A DNA stretch of 64,000 nucleotides from Symbiodinium microadriaticum (lineage: Eukaryota; Sar; Dinophyceae; Suessiales; Symbiodiniaceae). Positions within the stretch are counted from its first letter, which is position 1. Every line of letters begins with the position of its first letter. The notes beneath the pieces were generated by a model, which was not told the DNA's origin, searched no databases, and worked only from the letters and a program-made list of their open reading frames with translations. The stretch spans positions 57,305-121,304 of the forward strand of contig LSRX01000342.1 in the NCBI GenBank assembly GCA_001939145.1, read 5' to 3'. Made by a program: the position numbers and the translations under genes. Of this stretch, positions 23,470 through 36,457 are shown in pieces.

Positions 23470-26400
23470 AGTAGTGCTGGCAGGGTTTGGTGCGAGTCTC
23501 TAACTGGAAGAATAGTTTCCGTACTCCAGGGCTCGACGTCACGTTTCAGGCCTGTTTGACGGGCTCGAGCACTGTGACCAGCAGGAGGGCCATGATGAAG
23601 GGGAGCAAGATGTCTGCAAACTGTACCTGCGAGGAGTTTTGGGTCCCAGGTCTGGCTGATTTGAGGGGTTTATAACATAGGGGCCTACATAATTACCCAT
23701 ACTGATTTGGGGCTTTTGATGTTCCAGATATGCTTTGGCATTGGGATTCATCATGAGGGCAAGGAGCCCCGGCTCGAGGGTTCTGCGGTCTCCTATTTGA
23801 AGGCGAAAAAACCCTAAACCATCCTAAACCCCTTCATCTTACCCTGAAGCCGAAACCATGAAACTACCCTGCAGCACCCGTATACATGTTTTGCACAACC
23901 CCATATGACACAGCCCGATCAAACTATATACAATACGAGAATATGTACCTCACAAACCTCCTAAAAGGCCGGGGGGGCGCCAGCATCTTGACACCGAAAT
24001 GGAAGACGATGACGGCGACGGCCATCTTGAAACCATTGTAGCTGCCCTGGCATCTGCGCTGCGGTTTACCGGCTTAAGGCTTGGGGGCTCAGGGCAAGCC
24101 GCGTGGAAAACCACTCAGAACCCTAGGAAACTCAGCGGCTTGAAGATGAAACAAAAGTGTGCGCTCATGGCTCCGGTTTACGGCCTGTGGCAGACCCCCG
24201 ACGAGCTGCGGATCACTGCCACGGCGCCACTGGCGGCGGGGTCTAGAGGGTATCAGGGTCAGGGGTTGCAGATCCCTGCGGGAGTGAATCGGCTTCGGCA
24301 TTCGGGGACTGAAAGGGACATGTAACAGGGTTCAAGAGTTCGGGGGCTGTATGTGCCTAAGAGGCAGAAAGAATTTTGGAACTTTCTGTTATCTCGGGGA
24401 TGGGAAGGCGAAAGCAGACTGATAAGTATGGTTGGTAAAATTTCACTTCACATCAATATCGAAGAGGCCTGACCTGACAAGCCGAAACCAACAGGTAAGA
24501 AACACAAGCCACTTGTAAGAACAAGACTAAACAAAATGCTCACAAAACACGTCATACGACCAGAGTCTGGCCACAACGCTGCTCACCCACAAAGAGCGTC
24601 TGCAAAAAAATCTACAACAAGAACTCACCACAGGCAAATGACATACATTGCCAACGACGAGACCCGGTCACGTCTTCCAGCAATAGCCTGTGAAGCACTC
24701 AGAAAGTCCCTGCATACTCTTCTCGGAAGCGTCAGGCCAGTACATGTCAGATGGTTTAGGGTTTAGGGTTTACAGTGTCAGACGGTTTAGGGTTTAGGGT
24801 TTAGGGAAGACGCAGCTGGAAGATTCCCACCCGCAAATCTCCGCCATGCCTTGATCAAGGACTGAAAGAGACCCCAATGGCCCTTTGGCCAGAAGCTTTC
24901 AAAAGAAGCCCTCAGAGCCGACATCTCCTACCGAAAACACAACATGTCTAAGACCTACAGACGCTTTCTTTTTGAGTCTTGAAACTCTTCGGGTCGCATC
25001 TTCGAGTCTTCGAGGCCTGTCGTTCAACTGATCCGGATCTCGCTCGCCTGCCGGAAAACACCAAGAGACTCAAAAAGGTCCGTTTGTCGAAGGGCTGTCA
25101 GTATACGGTTCAGGGATTATCTGCAACCGAAAAAACCAGAGGGTTGGCTTTTGGCCCACAGGTAGAGTTCACACTTTAGGGTTTACGGGTTAGTGATTGG
25201 GGTAATCAGGTTTTTGCAAGGAACATGTACAAAAGGTGCTGTACTCTCGGGGTTCTTCGTCTGCGGCTCTTGATTTCTACATCCCGCGAATACACATCCT
25301 TTCTTAAGAAGCGCAACGGACCCTATATACCTGGATTTTGCATGGCTTTCTCTCTCCCTGGAGAGCTGCTGTCCGGGGAGGCAAATCAACAAAGCAATAT
25401 CTTTTGCTCTTGAAATTTCCGCCACTGCAGAAAAGGAACAATGGGCTGAAAGCCCGAAGCCCTACCCGAGTCCCAGCCGTAGATCTACACCCAATAAAAG
25501 GTGATGCTGTTGATTGGTGAAGTGATCCGCAAAACCGGAAACGGTGGTTCGCGGTGGTGGTGGTGGTGGTGGTGGTGGTGGTGGTGGTGGTGGTGGTGGT
25601 GGTGGTGGTGGTGCAACGACGATGCTGATGACCGTGACCATGGCAACGACTCTTGCTGCTACTGTGACAATGACAATTCGATATATGTCTGCATTTCTTT
25701 ATCCATGGCTGTATGTTGCCATCACTCTCCCGACAAAACTCAATGTAGCACACGACAACAACCGTCTAAATCAACCGGTACAGCCCACACACAAGCCACC
25801 TATCCAACACATCCAAAGCCTGAACCCTGGGCGTGTAGAACCCCGCAAAACTTAAGATACACGCCACAGCCGCAAACCCTGACTGTGGAGAACTGCACAA
25901 AGCCCGTGTAACATGCATTCTAGTCTCAGGCCGTTGGGGTCTGTGCTTCTATGTCTTGTGCAGTGCCAGAAGGATTCAGAGGCTGTGAATAACTGAGGGC
26001 TGTTGCTTCCTTGCGATGGCCCCAACAAACTGCGGGAAGCAACTATGAAGCGGTTTGAATAGTTGGCAACGTTTGTCCTCCGGCTTCATGCGCCTTTTCA
26101 TAGCACAAGCGCGGGCGCTCTCAGCTTTGTCTAATGGCAGGAATCTATATTCTATTTGCGGCTTCTCAGCCTCGCTGCGTTCAGAAACCCCGATCCCTGA
26201 GTCCATAAACCCTAACACTCTCCAAACCGTGCACCCAAAAGTTGCTAAACCGTAGAACAACATGCCAGAAAAAAAGGGTGTACTGTACAACAAGGGCAAA
26301 ACTGCGACACCGATGACCCGCAACCCCAAAGCCCCTGAAGCCTCAGCAGCCTGTTGCCCGAGAACCTCCCGAACCGCTAAAACCTAAACGCCCTAATGAA

Positions 26401-29400
26401 CCAATACACCCTAGAAACATAACGCACAAACACAGCACGATACAACTGAAACATCCCCGAAGTTGAACCAAATCATCCAAAAAAGCAAGCTGCGCTCCTA
26501 TCCCGCCCCCCTAAACCCTAAACCCTAAACCCTGAACCCTAAACCCTAAAAACCCTAAACCCTAAACCCTGAACCCTAAACCCTAAACCCCTAAACCCTA
26601 AACCTTCTCCCCCATCCCACCCCCCCCCCTCCCGGCCCGGAGGAGCGATCTCCCGAGCGCTGCCGCAGATGCCCGGCCGACCTGTTATGAAAAACGAAAA
26701 AAGTGGTTAGGGTTTCGGGGTTTAGGGTTTAGGGTTTTGGGGGTTTAGGGTTTAGGGGTTTAGGGTTTAGGGTTTAGGGTTTAGGGGTCAGGGTTTAGGG
26801 TTTAGAGTTTACGGTAAAGTGGTTAGGGAACAGGGTGCTTCGAGGCCTTGCGGATGTTTAGGGGTTCGGGTTGTATGGTTTTGGATTCTATTTGGGGCTG
26901 GTTTAGGAACAATAATGGATAAAGCTGACATAACCGAATACATACTGATAGAGTCGTAATGCACAGTTCTGCCTCGCATTGGAGAGTGACGTATCATAGC
27001 ACATGTTAGCGTAGTCTGCAATGGTCTCGACTAGTCGGTCAGAAAGTACTTAAGATCTAGGGTTTCGGGGTCTGAGCTTGCGAGATTGAAGCCTCTCAAC
27101 CACCTAAACTCCCTAAACCCTAAACCCTGAACCCTAAATCCTAAACCCTAAACCCTAAGTCCTAAACCCTAAACTCCCAAACGTTGTTGGCCCGATGCCC
27201 GACATCCTCACAACTGAAACTCCGGCACCCGAACCCGAGGGGCTTGGAAGAGACTTAGCCACAACAACCTGCCTTCTAAGGGAGCGTGTAAGAGGAATCA
27301 TGACAAGGAACTCCAAGAATCCGGGCGACGGAATCATATCGTAGAGTTTTTTGTGCTGTGTTGAATGCCTGTTTTGCAGTGCCTCGTCCTCAGGAAGCTC
27401 TATGGACTTAGGGATTAGGGATCATGCGGCGATTTTGTTGTTGATGAAGCAAACCCCTACACCAGGCCTACGCCAAAAGACCTGGAGCCCTGAATGACTC
27501 CGAAAGCAAACCTCATCAAGCGACAGACAGGCCCTGGGATTGCAGGCTTCGGGGTGGAAGGCCTGACTAAGGCATGGCCAAAGAGGATTTAGGCTTCAGA
27601 TAGTGGTAGGCAAGAGGCGTCTAAAATGATGCGACCTCATTGCAATATTGAGTTGCACTAAAGATTGCATCAGGCGCTACGTCGGACCTTGAACATTGCG
27701 GTATCAATGTGTGTTCCAAACGAAGTGCATACACGCATTGAAATCGAACACACCACGGCATGAGCTCAGGGCTTCGGGCTTTTGGCTGATCTCCCAAAGC
27801 CTATTCGAAGCTGAAGCCTTCGCCCTGCTAAGTCGGCTGCAGGAAAGTGAGACTCTCATCCCAAACAGACGGAGAGCTTACAGAATAGGAGACCCCAAGA
27901 TAGAACACTGAACGGTAGGATCTTCATTGCAAAGGACCCTGAAAAATCATCGAAAAAGGAGCCCCAGCATGCTGTAAGCCTTACTTTTTCTTCAAGCTGA
28001 GCCGGTTAAATTGATCCGGTGTTTTGAGGTTAGGGTCAAAGAACCAACCCTGAATCGTCATCCAAATTAAACCCTTAACATCAATTTCCTGAGCTCTAAA
28101 CCCCAGACGTATCAATCCGCGTGTTCTGCCTGCCTCATCGGTTCCTGACGCTCCCGATGCCCATGAGTGGAACTAGCTGGGCTCTGGCGGAAACGAAAGT
28201 TGCTTTGGAATAGGGTTCTTTCAAAAGCACACCACGATCCCAATTCGTAAAGCCAATAACGACAGGTACGGTAGGAGTTGAGGCGACAATGGTTCCGTTG
28301 ACGACAAACGTGGCAAGAATAACACCTGCAAGGGAATCGAAGGTCCAAAGATTATGCGTCAGTCCTTGTGCTTGCTGGAGTCATGAGTCATGGGACCAAT
28401 ACTTTGGATTTTTGGTCTATACTTGGGGTCTGGCCAGACAAAGCGAGCAATACGGCAGCCGGCACACAGAATGCAAGCAAAGCACACAGAATCATGACGC
28501 AGGTCATGTGAATGGGAGACGATCACGTGGCTGAAGCAAGCCCAGGATCTTACATCTAGATTACAAAGAAGCCACATTGAATGATCTTTCCAGTTGCTGA
28601 TGCAACATGCATCGCACTGGAAAGCTCTACTCGGCATTTTCTCGGTTCCTACAAGGTACCATACATTCAACACAACGACTCATGTGAACTCGTCCCTCTG
28701 TCCATCTCTCGGAATTTGCGATCTAGAGTTTGGGGTCTATGGTCTTCTGGTTTAGGGCTTCTGGGACGTAGGGTCTTTCGAATCCAAAAAGTCCCAGTGC
28801 CGAATGCAGCGGCTTCAGCACGGAGCTCAAGCGATATCCGGACATCTTGACCCGACTTCGGGCCGCCATGGACGGATCGCGGTGCACCCCTGCCCAGTAG
28901 TGGTGGCTGTGATGGTGGGCGTGGTCGTGGTCGTCGCGAGGTCGCGGTCGTGGTCGTGACAGTGGTTATACGATGGCAGTAGTAGACATATGAAAACAGT
29001 CATAGTCATGGCACTGGTACTGCTTGCGGCACCCGCAATAATCATAGCGCGATCAATAGCAAACGGGAACAGAATTCGCAGCAAGCGTAACGAACGTTGG
29101 TGATGATCACAATGATCCTCAGCTGTACCTGTCTACTGATGAGAGCAGAACACCAACACACACACACACACACACACTTGCGATTACAACAACAACTCTC
29201 ATCCCAAAACCACATCCCAAAGCCAAAAACCCTGAAACCAGAGCTCGACGTTGCAAAGCAGGCACCAAGAAGGGTTTTAGATTCTAGATGTAACACTTTC
29301 GGATCATGGTCACGTTTGCAAGGCCATCAACATCTGCCAGCCTCCACGCTACTTGGAGGACCCGGGGGCTCGGAAGAACCCTAAACCCTAAAGCGCGGTT

Positions 29401-30330
29401 TAGGGTTTAGGGTTCAGGGGTTCAGGGGTTTAGGGTTCAGGGATTCAGGGCTTCGGGCTTGGGGTTTGGGAGTCCAGTGTTGCTGCGAGCAGGCGTTGCT
29501 GTTTTTGTTCACACCCGTCCAAACGCGCTTTGATACACAGAGACTGTCACCTGCCGCAATCCAGATGATTTCAGCAGCTAGCGCTCAAGCTGGGTTGACC
29601 TTGACCTGCAGATGTTGTCCTTTAGTTGCAGGATTTGACGGTCATCAAAGTAAACAGCACGCGGCACATGACCTCTGTCATGGCGTCTGATGGCCATCTT
29701 CTTTGCAGAAGGCTGCTTTGGCATTCTGGAATCGGACTTTGCATGATCTGAACTGCAAACAAAGTCTTAAACACAATTGTAAATAAAGCACTTTGGCCTC
29801 TCACTTGCTCCGTGACCTGGCAAGGTCCAAGCTTCCAAGAGGTCCGGAAAGGAAGTGTTACCTCTAAAGGAGCCTAGTAAAAAGTCGTCAGGCTCAACCG
29901 TGCGAATTGCTTTGCGCCTTCATGGGCGTAGTAGGCTCGAAGACTGATAGCGATGATGAACAAGTTCAAGGAGCAAACGGAGTGCCATGATCATGAACGG
30001 CACTGATGATAATAGCAGCAACGTGTACCATCATGATGGTAAGCTTCACTAGTGGGGGACCCTAAATCCTGAACCCTAAACCCAAAACCTTAAACCCTAA
30101 ACCCTCAACCCTAAACCCTAAACCCAAAACCCAAAACCCTAAACCCTCAACCCTAAACCCTAAACCCTCAACCCTAAACCCTAAACCTACTGATGTCATG
30201 CTGGGTTGCCCTCGCCCCATCTCCCAGAGGTTTGAGGCACTCGTTGCACATTTAATATCTTGATGGGCCGCAGAGGGTATACCACTGTTGCAACAGCACA
30301 GATGTTAAAGTTTTCGAGGGTTCAGGATAC
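23470..30330. other. Gene-poor stretch with microsatellites and telomere-like tracts
   Basis: Telomere-like tracts at 24750-24810, 26510-26605, 26705-26815, 27110-27175, 29380-29450 and 30060-30190. A CA run lies at 29157-29178. Short ORFs such as 23999-24325 (+) are open but resemble nothing I know, and the ATG there opens a degenerate GACGATGACGGCGACGG run. I call no gene; unrecognised small exons could be hidden here. Confidence 0.5.
25554..25612 (+). repeat. (GGT)n microsatellite
   Basis: About 19 uninterrupted GGT triplets. Explains the poly-Gly/Val/Trp reading frames. Confidence 0.95.
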
Positions 30331-30340
30331 GAATATATGG

Positions 30341-30780
30341 GTGTGTGTGTATGTATGTATGTATGTATGTATGTATGTACGTATGTACGTATGTATGTAT
30401 GTATGTATGTATGTATGTACGTATGTATGTATATATGGGTTATATAGGGATACTGGAAGAGAAAATGGAAACTACGACTTAGGGTTCAGGTTACTAACGA
30501 GGAAACGGGTCATCCCNTATGTATGTACGTATGTACGTATGTATGTATGTATGTATGTATGTATGTACGTATGTATGTATGTATGTTTGTATGTATGTAT
30601 GTATGCATGTATGTATGTATGTATGTACGTACGTACGTACGTAGGTATGTATGTATGTATGTATGTATGTATGTATGTATGTATGTATGTATGTATATAT
30701 GGGTTATATAGGGATACTGGAAGAGAAAATGGAAACTACGACTTAGGGTTCAGGTTACTAACGAGGAAACGGGTCATCCC
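30341..30780 (+). repeat. (GTAT)n microsatellite with duplicated flank around a single N
   Basis: Two GTAT/GTAC arrays are each followed by the same 86-bp unique block (30431-30516 and 30695-30780, offset 264). A lone N at 30517 separates the first block from the second array. The pattern suggests an assembly join over a tandem repeat. Copy number here is unreliable. Confidence 0.85.
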
Positions 30781-31379
30781 AGCAACGTAGAGATGGGCAG
30801 CGCAGGAAGGCGAAGGTAGCGCTCCTTGCCGTTGAGGCTCCGAAGCCGCTTCATCCAAAGAGAACCACTCGCTGGAGGCAAGTACGGAATGAAGCGGTGC
30901 AAAAACATGTGGAAACCAATATGTATGTCTATATGACACGGTTTAGGGTTTAGGGTTTAGGGTTTCTATATGTATATACAATTTAATATACATACTGACT
31001 CATGGTTTGAGATTTGGAGTTCTGCTGAGTACTTGTACAGTGTGACATGAGATGGTTATCTTGCAGGGCATGCTGTTCGGGGTTGTACAGGGACCACTGT
31101 AGGTATCCATTCCTACATTCCTTGCTGATGATACCAACAATATGCATGACCCTGAGTACTGTGGTATCTTAGGTCATGAAACAGCTTTAGTGTCAGAAAA
31201 AAGATACCCCCAGAGCAAGTATGATGTAACTTTACACTGAGGGACAGTATCATCTCAGTTTTTCCATGCTGCACACATCAGCTGCCTGCCGGCCTGTGAC
31301 GATTGCCAGACGCGCCGCTGGGAACGAGACCTCACAAGCTGTGAACAATCCAGAACCCTAAGATGCCAGAACCCCTAAA

Positions 31380-31650
31380 TCCCAAACTCTAAACCCTAAA
31401 CCCTAAACCCCACAGCTCTAAACCCCTAAACCCCTAAACCCCTAAACCCTAAACCGTGATTCAATGCACAACCGGCCTTAAGGATCCCAAAAATGGAACC
31501 CTCAAAGGCTGAGCCCAGGGTTGAGGGTTTGGGGTTCTGGGTTTTGGGGTTAAGGATTTTGGGTTTAGGGCTTGGGGTTTGGGGTTTACTGCTTCGGGCT
31601 TGGGGTTTAGGGCTTAGGGTTTGGGGTTTCGGTTGCCAGATTTGCAAAGT
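31380..31650. repeat. Telomere-like tract at the downstream edge of the gene cluster
   Basis: CCCTAAA units (31386-31455), then TTTGGGGTT/TTTAGGG-like sequence in the other orientation (31520-31640). It lies 3' of the last recognisable kelch exon on the minus strand. Confidence 0.6.
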
Positions 31651-31859
31651 CAGCGAATTTTTAGGGGGCTCCGTTTCTCGGATCCTTAACGGGATATGGG
31701 TGGCCGTGAAAGGAGCACGAGGTTCCAGCCAGCGATGCACTCTCTCCTTGCGTCTCAGACCTTCCAAGCAGCACAAAACAGCACGATGATTCGTCCAGCA
31801 GCTCCAGAACATGCTGAAACTAGAAATGTTGCTAATCCCCCAAGCAACAAAAAAGATGC

Positions 31860-34800
31860 CTCCAGCTCCAATGCCCACACATCGCCTCGAGCCGCAACGG
31901 CACGCTGGCAAGCGGCCACAATCACAAAGCTCCTCGAGAACTGAAAAGCTGTCAGCTCTCCTGAGGCCAGCACTATAGTCTTTACGGCCTTGGCTGAAGG
32001 TGAGGAGCCGACAACCCAAAGCTGCTTTCAACACCCCACCAGTCAGCAAGCTGAGGGGTCGGACCTTCGAAACCGCCAAATATCACCGTGGAGTGGCTCT
32101 CGGGATCGTAGATCGCTGAGTGTGCATGTCTCTTGCTTGGAGACGTTCCTTTTGGCTGGAGTTGCTTCCACTCCAAGACCTCCCGGCAAAACTGCAACTA
32201 ACTGCATGGCATCAAACAATAGTTCCAGAATACAGATCTTTCATTTTCTGGATTGGAAGAATGCAAAGAGATGGCAGGAGGCCCCCCTGCCAACGAGTTG
32301 GGCAATGTCATGACTTTGCTGGTCTGGACATCTGAGAATCATGGCACCACATCTGTCTCATGATGATGTTGCGATGGTACATACAGTGACACTTCTTAAA
32401 TCGACAGGAAAACATGAAGCCTACTGACCACCAACGTCTGCTGCCCTCGCTCTGTTGCTGCCTTCAGGTCCAGAGCCCACACATCGCCTCGAGCCGCAAA
32501 AAACAAGAACAAGTTGGGCACACAGGCAAGCGGCCACAATCACAAAGCTCCTCGAGAACTGAAAGGCTGTCGGCTCTCCTGAGGCCAGCACCATAGTCTT
32601 CACGGCCTTGGCTGAAGGTGAGGAGCCGACAACCCAAAGCTGCTTTCAACACCCCACCAATCAGCAAGCTGAGGGGTCGGACTGAAACCGCCAAATATCA
32701 CCATGGAGTGGCTCTCGGGATCGTAGATCGCTGAGTGCCCATGTCTCGCGCTTGGATCCCTTCCTGTGGGCCGGAGTTGCTTCCACTCCATGACCTCCCA
32801 TCAAAACTTCACCGCACTGCACACAACCAAAACAAGCAAGTCCGAGAACCGGAAGGACATGGCAAGAGCCCCCTCTGCACGCGAATTGAGCAATATCATA
32901 CCTTTGCTGGTCTGGACATCGGAGAATCGTGGCATCACGCCCGTATTAAGACGACGATGGAACGGCACGTAACTTGACACTCAGTTTGAAAGACCGCGCA
33001 GCCTACTGGCGAGCCCTCTTTCAGCTGCTGCCTTCAAGTCCAGAGCCCACACATCGCCTCGAGCCGCAGCAAACAAGAACAAGTTGGGCACACAGGCAAG
33101 CGGCCACAATCACAAAGCTCCTCGAGAACTGAAAGGCTGTCGGCTCTCCTGAGGCCAGCACCATAGTCTTCACGGCCTTGGCTGAAGGTGAGGAGCCGAC
33201 AACCCAAAGCTGCTTTCAACACCCCACCAATCAGCAAGCTGAGGGGTCGGACTGAAACCGCCAAATATCACCATGGAGTGGCTCTCGGGATCGTAGATCG
33301 CTGAGTGCCCATGTCTCGCGCTTGGATCCCTTCCTGTGGGCCGGAGTTGCTTCCACTCCATGACCTCCCATCAAAACTTCACCGCACTGCACACAACCAA
33401 AACAAGCAAGTCCGAGAACCGGAAGGACATGGCAAGAGCCCCCTCTGCACGCGAATTGAGCAATATCATACCTTTGCTGGTCTGGACATCGGAGAATCGT
33501 GGCATCACGCCCGTATTAAGACGACGATGGAACGGCACGTAACTTGACACTCAGTTTGAAAGACCGCGCAGCCTACTGGCGAGCCCTCTTTCAGCTGCTG
33601 CCTTCAAGTCCAGAGCCCACACATCGCCTCGAGCCGCAGCAAACAAGAATGAGTTGGGCACACAGGCAAGCGGCCACAATCACAAAGCTCCTCGAGAACT
33701 GAAAGGCTGCCGGCTCTCCTGAGGCCAGAACTAAAGCCTTTGCCTCTGCCTTGGCTGACGGTGAGGAGCCGACAACGCAGAGCTGCTTTCAGCACCCCAC
33801 CAATCAGCAAGCTGAGGGGTCGGACGGTCGAGACCGCCAAATATCACCATGGAGTGGCTCTCGGGATCGTAGATCGCTGAGTGCTGACATCTCTCGCTTG
33901 GAGACGTTTCTTTTGGCTGGAGTTGCTTCCACTCCATGACCTCCCAGCAAAACTGCAACTAACTGCATGGCATCAAACAATAGTTCCAGAATACAGATCT
34001 TTCATTATCTGGATTGGAAGAATGCAAAGAGATGGCAGGAGGCCCCCCTGCCAACGAGTTGGGCAATGTCATGACTTTGCTGGTCTGGACATCTGAGAAT
34101 CATGGCACCACATCTGTCTCATGATGATGTTGCGATGGTACATACAGTGACACTTCTTATATCGACAGGAAAACTTGAAGCCTACTGACCACCAACGTCT
34201 GCTGCCCTCGCTCTGTTGCTGCCTTCAGGTCCAGAGCCCACACATCGCCTCGAGCCGCAAAAAACAAGAATAAGTTGGGCACACAGGCAAGCGGCCACAA
34301 TCACAAAGCTCCTCGAGAACTGAAATGCTGTCTGCTCTCCTGAGGCCAGCACCATAGTTTTCACGGCCTTGGCTGATGGTGAGGAGCCGACAACCCAAAG
34401 CTGCTTTCAACACCCCACCATTCAGCAAGCTGAGGGGTCGGACTGAAACCGCCAAATATCACCATGGAGTGGCTCTCGGGATCGTAGATCGCTGAGTGTC
34501 CTTGTCTCTCGCTTGGATTCTTTCCTTTGGGCTGGAGTTGCTTCCATTCCATGACCTCCCATTAAAACTTCACCTCATTGCACACTACCAAAACATGCAA
34601 GTCTGAGAACTGGAATTACATGGCAAGAGCCCCCTCTGCCCACGAATTGAGCAATATCATACCTTTGCTGGTCTGGACATCGGAGAATCGTGGCATCACG
34701 CCCGTATTAAGACGACGATGGAACGGCACGTAACTTGACACTCAGTTTGAAAGACCGCGCAGCCTACTGGCGAGCCCTCTTTCAGCTGCTGCCTTCAAGT

Positions 34801-35711
34801 CCAGAGCCCACACATCGCCTCGAGCAGCAAGAAACAAGAATAAGTTGGGCAATCAGGCAAACGGCCACAATCACCAAGCGCCTCCAAAACTGAAAGGCTG
34901 CCGGCTCTCCTGAGGCCAGAACTAAAGCCTTTGCCTCTGCCTTGGCTGACGGTGAGGAGCCGACAACGCAGAGCTGCCTTCAAGACCCCACCAATCAGCA
35001 AACTGAGGGGTCGGACCGTCGAGACCGCCAAATATCACCATGGAGTGGCTCTCGGGATCGTAGATCGCTGAGTGCGCATGTCTCAGGCTCGGAGACGTTC
35101 CTTTTGGCTGGAGTTGCTTCCACTCCATGACCTCCCATGAAAACTTCACCACTCACCACACTGCACGCCAGCAATACTAGCAAGTTCGAGAACTGGAAAA
35201 ACATGGCAAGAGCCCCCTCTGCCCACGAATTGAGCAATATCATACCTTTGCTGGTCTGGACATCTGAGAGGCATCACGCCCGTATTAACACGACGATGGA
35301 ACGGTGCCTAACTTGACACTCAGTTTGAAACAACGCGCGCAGCCTACTAGCGAGCCCTCTGTCTGTTGCTGCCTTGAGGTCCAGTGCCCACACACCGCCT
35401 CGAGCCGCGACAAACAAGAACAAGCTCGGCACACAGGCAAGCGGCCACAATCACAGAGCTCCTCGAGAACTGAAAAGCTGTCAGCTCTCCTGAGGCCAGA
35501 ACTTGAGAGTTTCTCTTTTCCTTGGCTGACGGTGAGGAGCCGACAACGCAGCGCTGCTTTCAACACCCCAACAATCAGCAAGCTAAGGGGTCGGACCGTC
35601 GAAACCGCCAAATATCACCATGGAGTGGCTCTCGGGATCGTAGATCGCTGAGTGCCCACTTCTCTCGCTTGGAGCCCTTCCTGTGGGCTGGAGTTGCTTC
35701 CAGGCCAAGAC
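31860..35711 (-). CDS. Kelch-repeat (beta-propeller) protein, seven blades in tandem exon pairs
   Basis: Each blade is exon X (112-115 nt, starting V-M/L-EWKQL, centre HSAIYDPESHSMVIFGG) plus a 26-nt microexon Y (DVWALDLK); joined they give a 46-47-residue kelch motif with the Gly-Gly and the spaced Tyr and Trp. In transcript order X/Y are 35597-35711/35373-35398, 35017-35131/34793-34818, 34444-34555/34223-34248, 33826-33940/33602-33627, 33253-33364/33032-33057, 32683-32794/32462-32487, 32065-32179/31860-31885. The X-Y introns are GT-AG; the introns after Y start GC. Units join in phase 0, so the sum (978 nt) stays in frame. Seven blades would close one propeller, usually a protein-interaction platform. 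The first and last exons of the gene were not found; sequence around 35780-35980 may hold upstream coding (a stretch reading TCVWDTDENTIR). Confidence 0.85.
32510..33650 (-). repeat. Recently duplicated 570-bp kelch unit
   Basis: Two consecutive kelch units, including both introns, look identical over about 570 bp (near 32510-33080 and 33080-33650). A longer block at 32185-32512 is also nearly identical to 33946-34270. This indicates recent unequal crossing-over or gene conversion within the array. Confidence 0.8.
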
Positions 35712-36457
35712 CTCCCGGCAAAACTCCAAGTCAGTGCGGCCGCGCAAGTTGAAAAGAGAAAATCAACATCGGTGTTCCACATGACGCTCAAGGTTGAAGC
35801 CTGGTTTCCTCAAAAGTGCCCTTGCCAACTGGCACGCATCTCTGGAAGGCATTCTGCCTCAGCAGCTGAAAGACGCGGATCGAAAAGGAGCTTCGTCGTC
35901 TTGGTCCTGATCGTGTTCTCGTCGGTGTCCCAGACGCATGTGCCGCGCAAGCGCTGCTCCTGTGAAAACGTGGAGCTACGTTAGTTTTGGGATTCCTGCT
36001 GTCTGTGGCAGGGACTGATATGCAGAACACCTTTTAAATCATGACCCGTCGGCATGGACACAACTGCAGGCAACTCAGTCGTTCACTCGGATGCTCGCAA
36101 CCCAGGCCCGACCACTGCGCAATAAACACGACGGAGACTGCTGGCGGAAAGTCGTCTGGATGACCACAACACAAGATTTGAAAGGTTTCGCATCTCAACG
36201 CCAAGTCACCTCGGCAGCAGGCTGTGGGGCTGCCGCAGGCGAGACAGCCGGAGCAGGCGAGACAGCCTCAGCATGTCAAAACTGAATGTTGTACGGCAAA
36301 AGGCTGATGTTGATGGTACTACAGTCACACCTAAGTTGGATCGGTACAAGAACAAATCGTAACCCATGCCGAACACGGACATGGGCTTCCACCGCAGAAC
36401 CAGGTGACTTCAAGATGGGGTTCCTCGATACACAAGACAAGCAAAATCATCATCACA

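Noticed and set aside
30260-30790. Met-Tyr-Val-Cys repeat ORF
   Set aside because: Translation of GTAT/GTAC microsatellite, and it crosses an N. The same holds for 53960-54436.
31493-31789. Gly-Leu-Gly-Phe-rich ORFs near telomere-like tracts
   Set aside because: GLGF/FRV and LNPK peptides are direct translations of TTTAGGG-type sequence in this and many other short ORFs.
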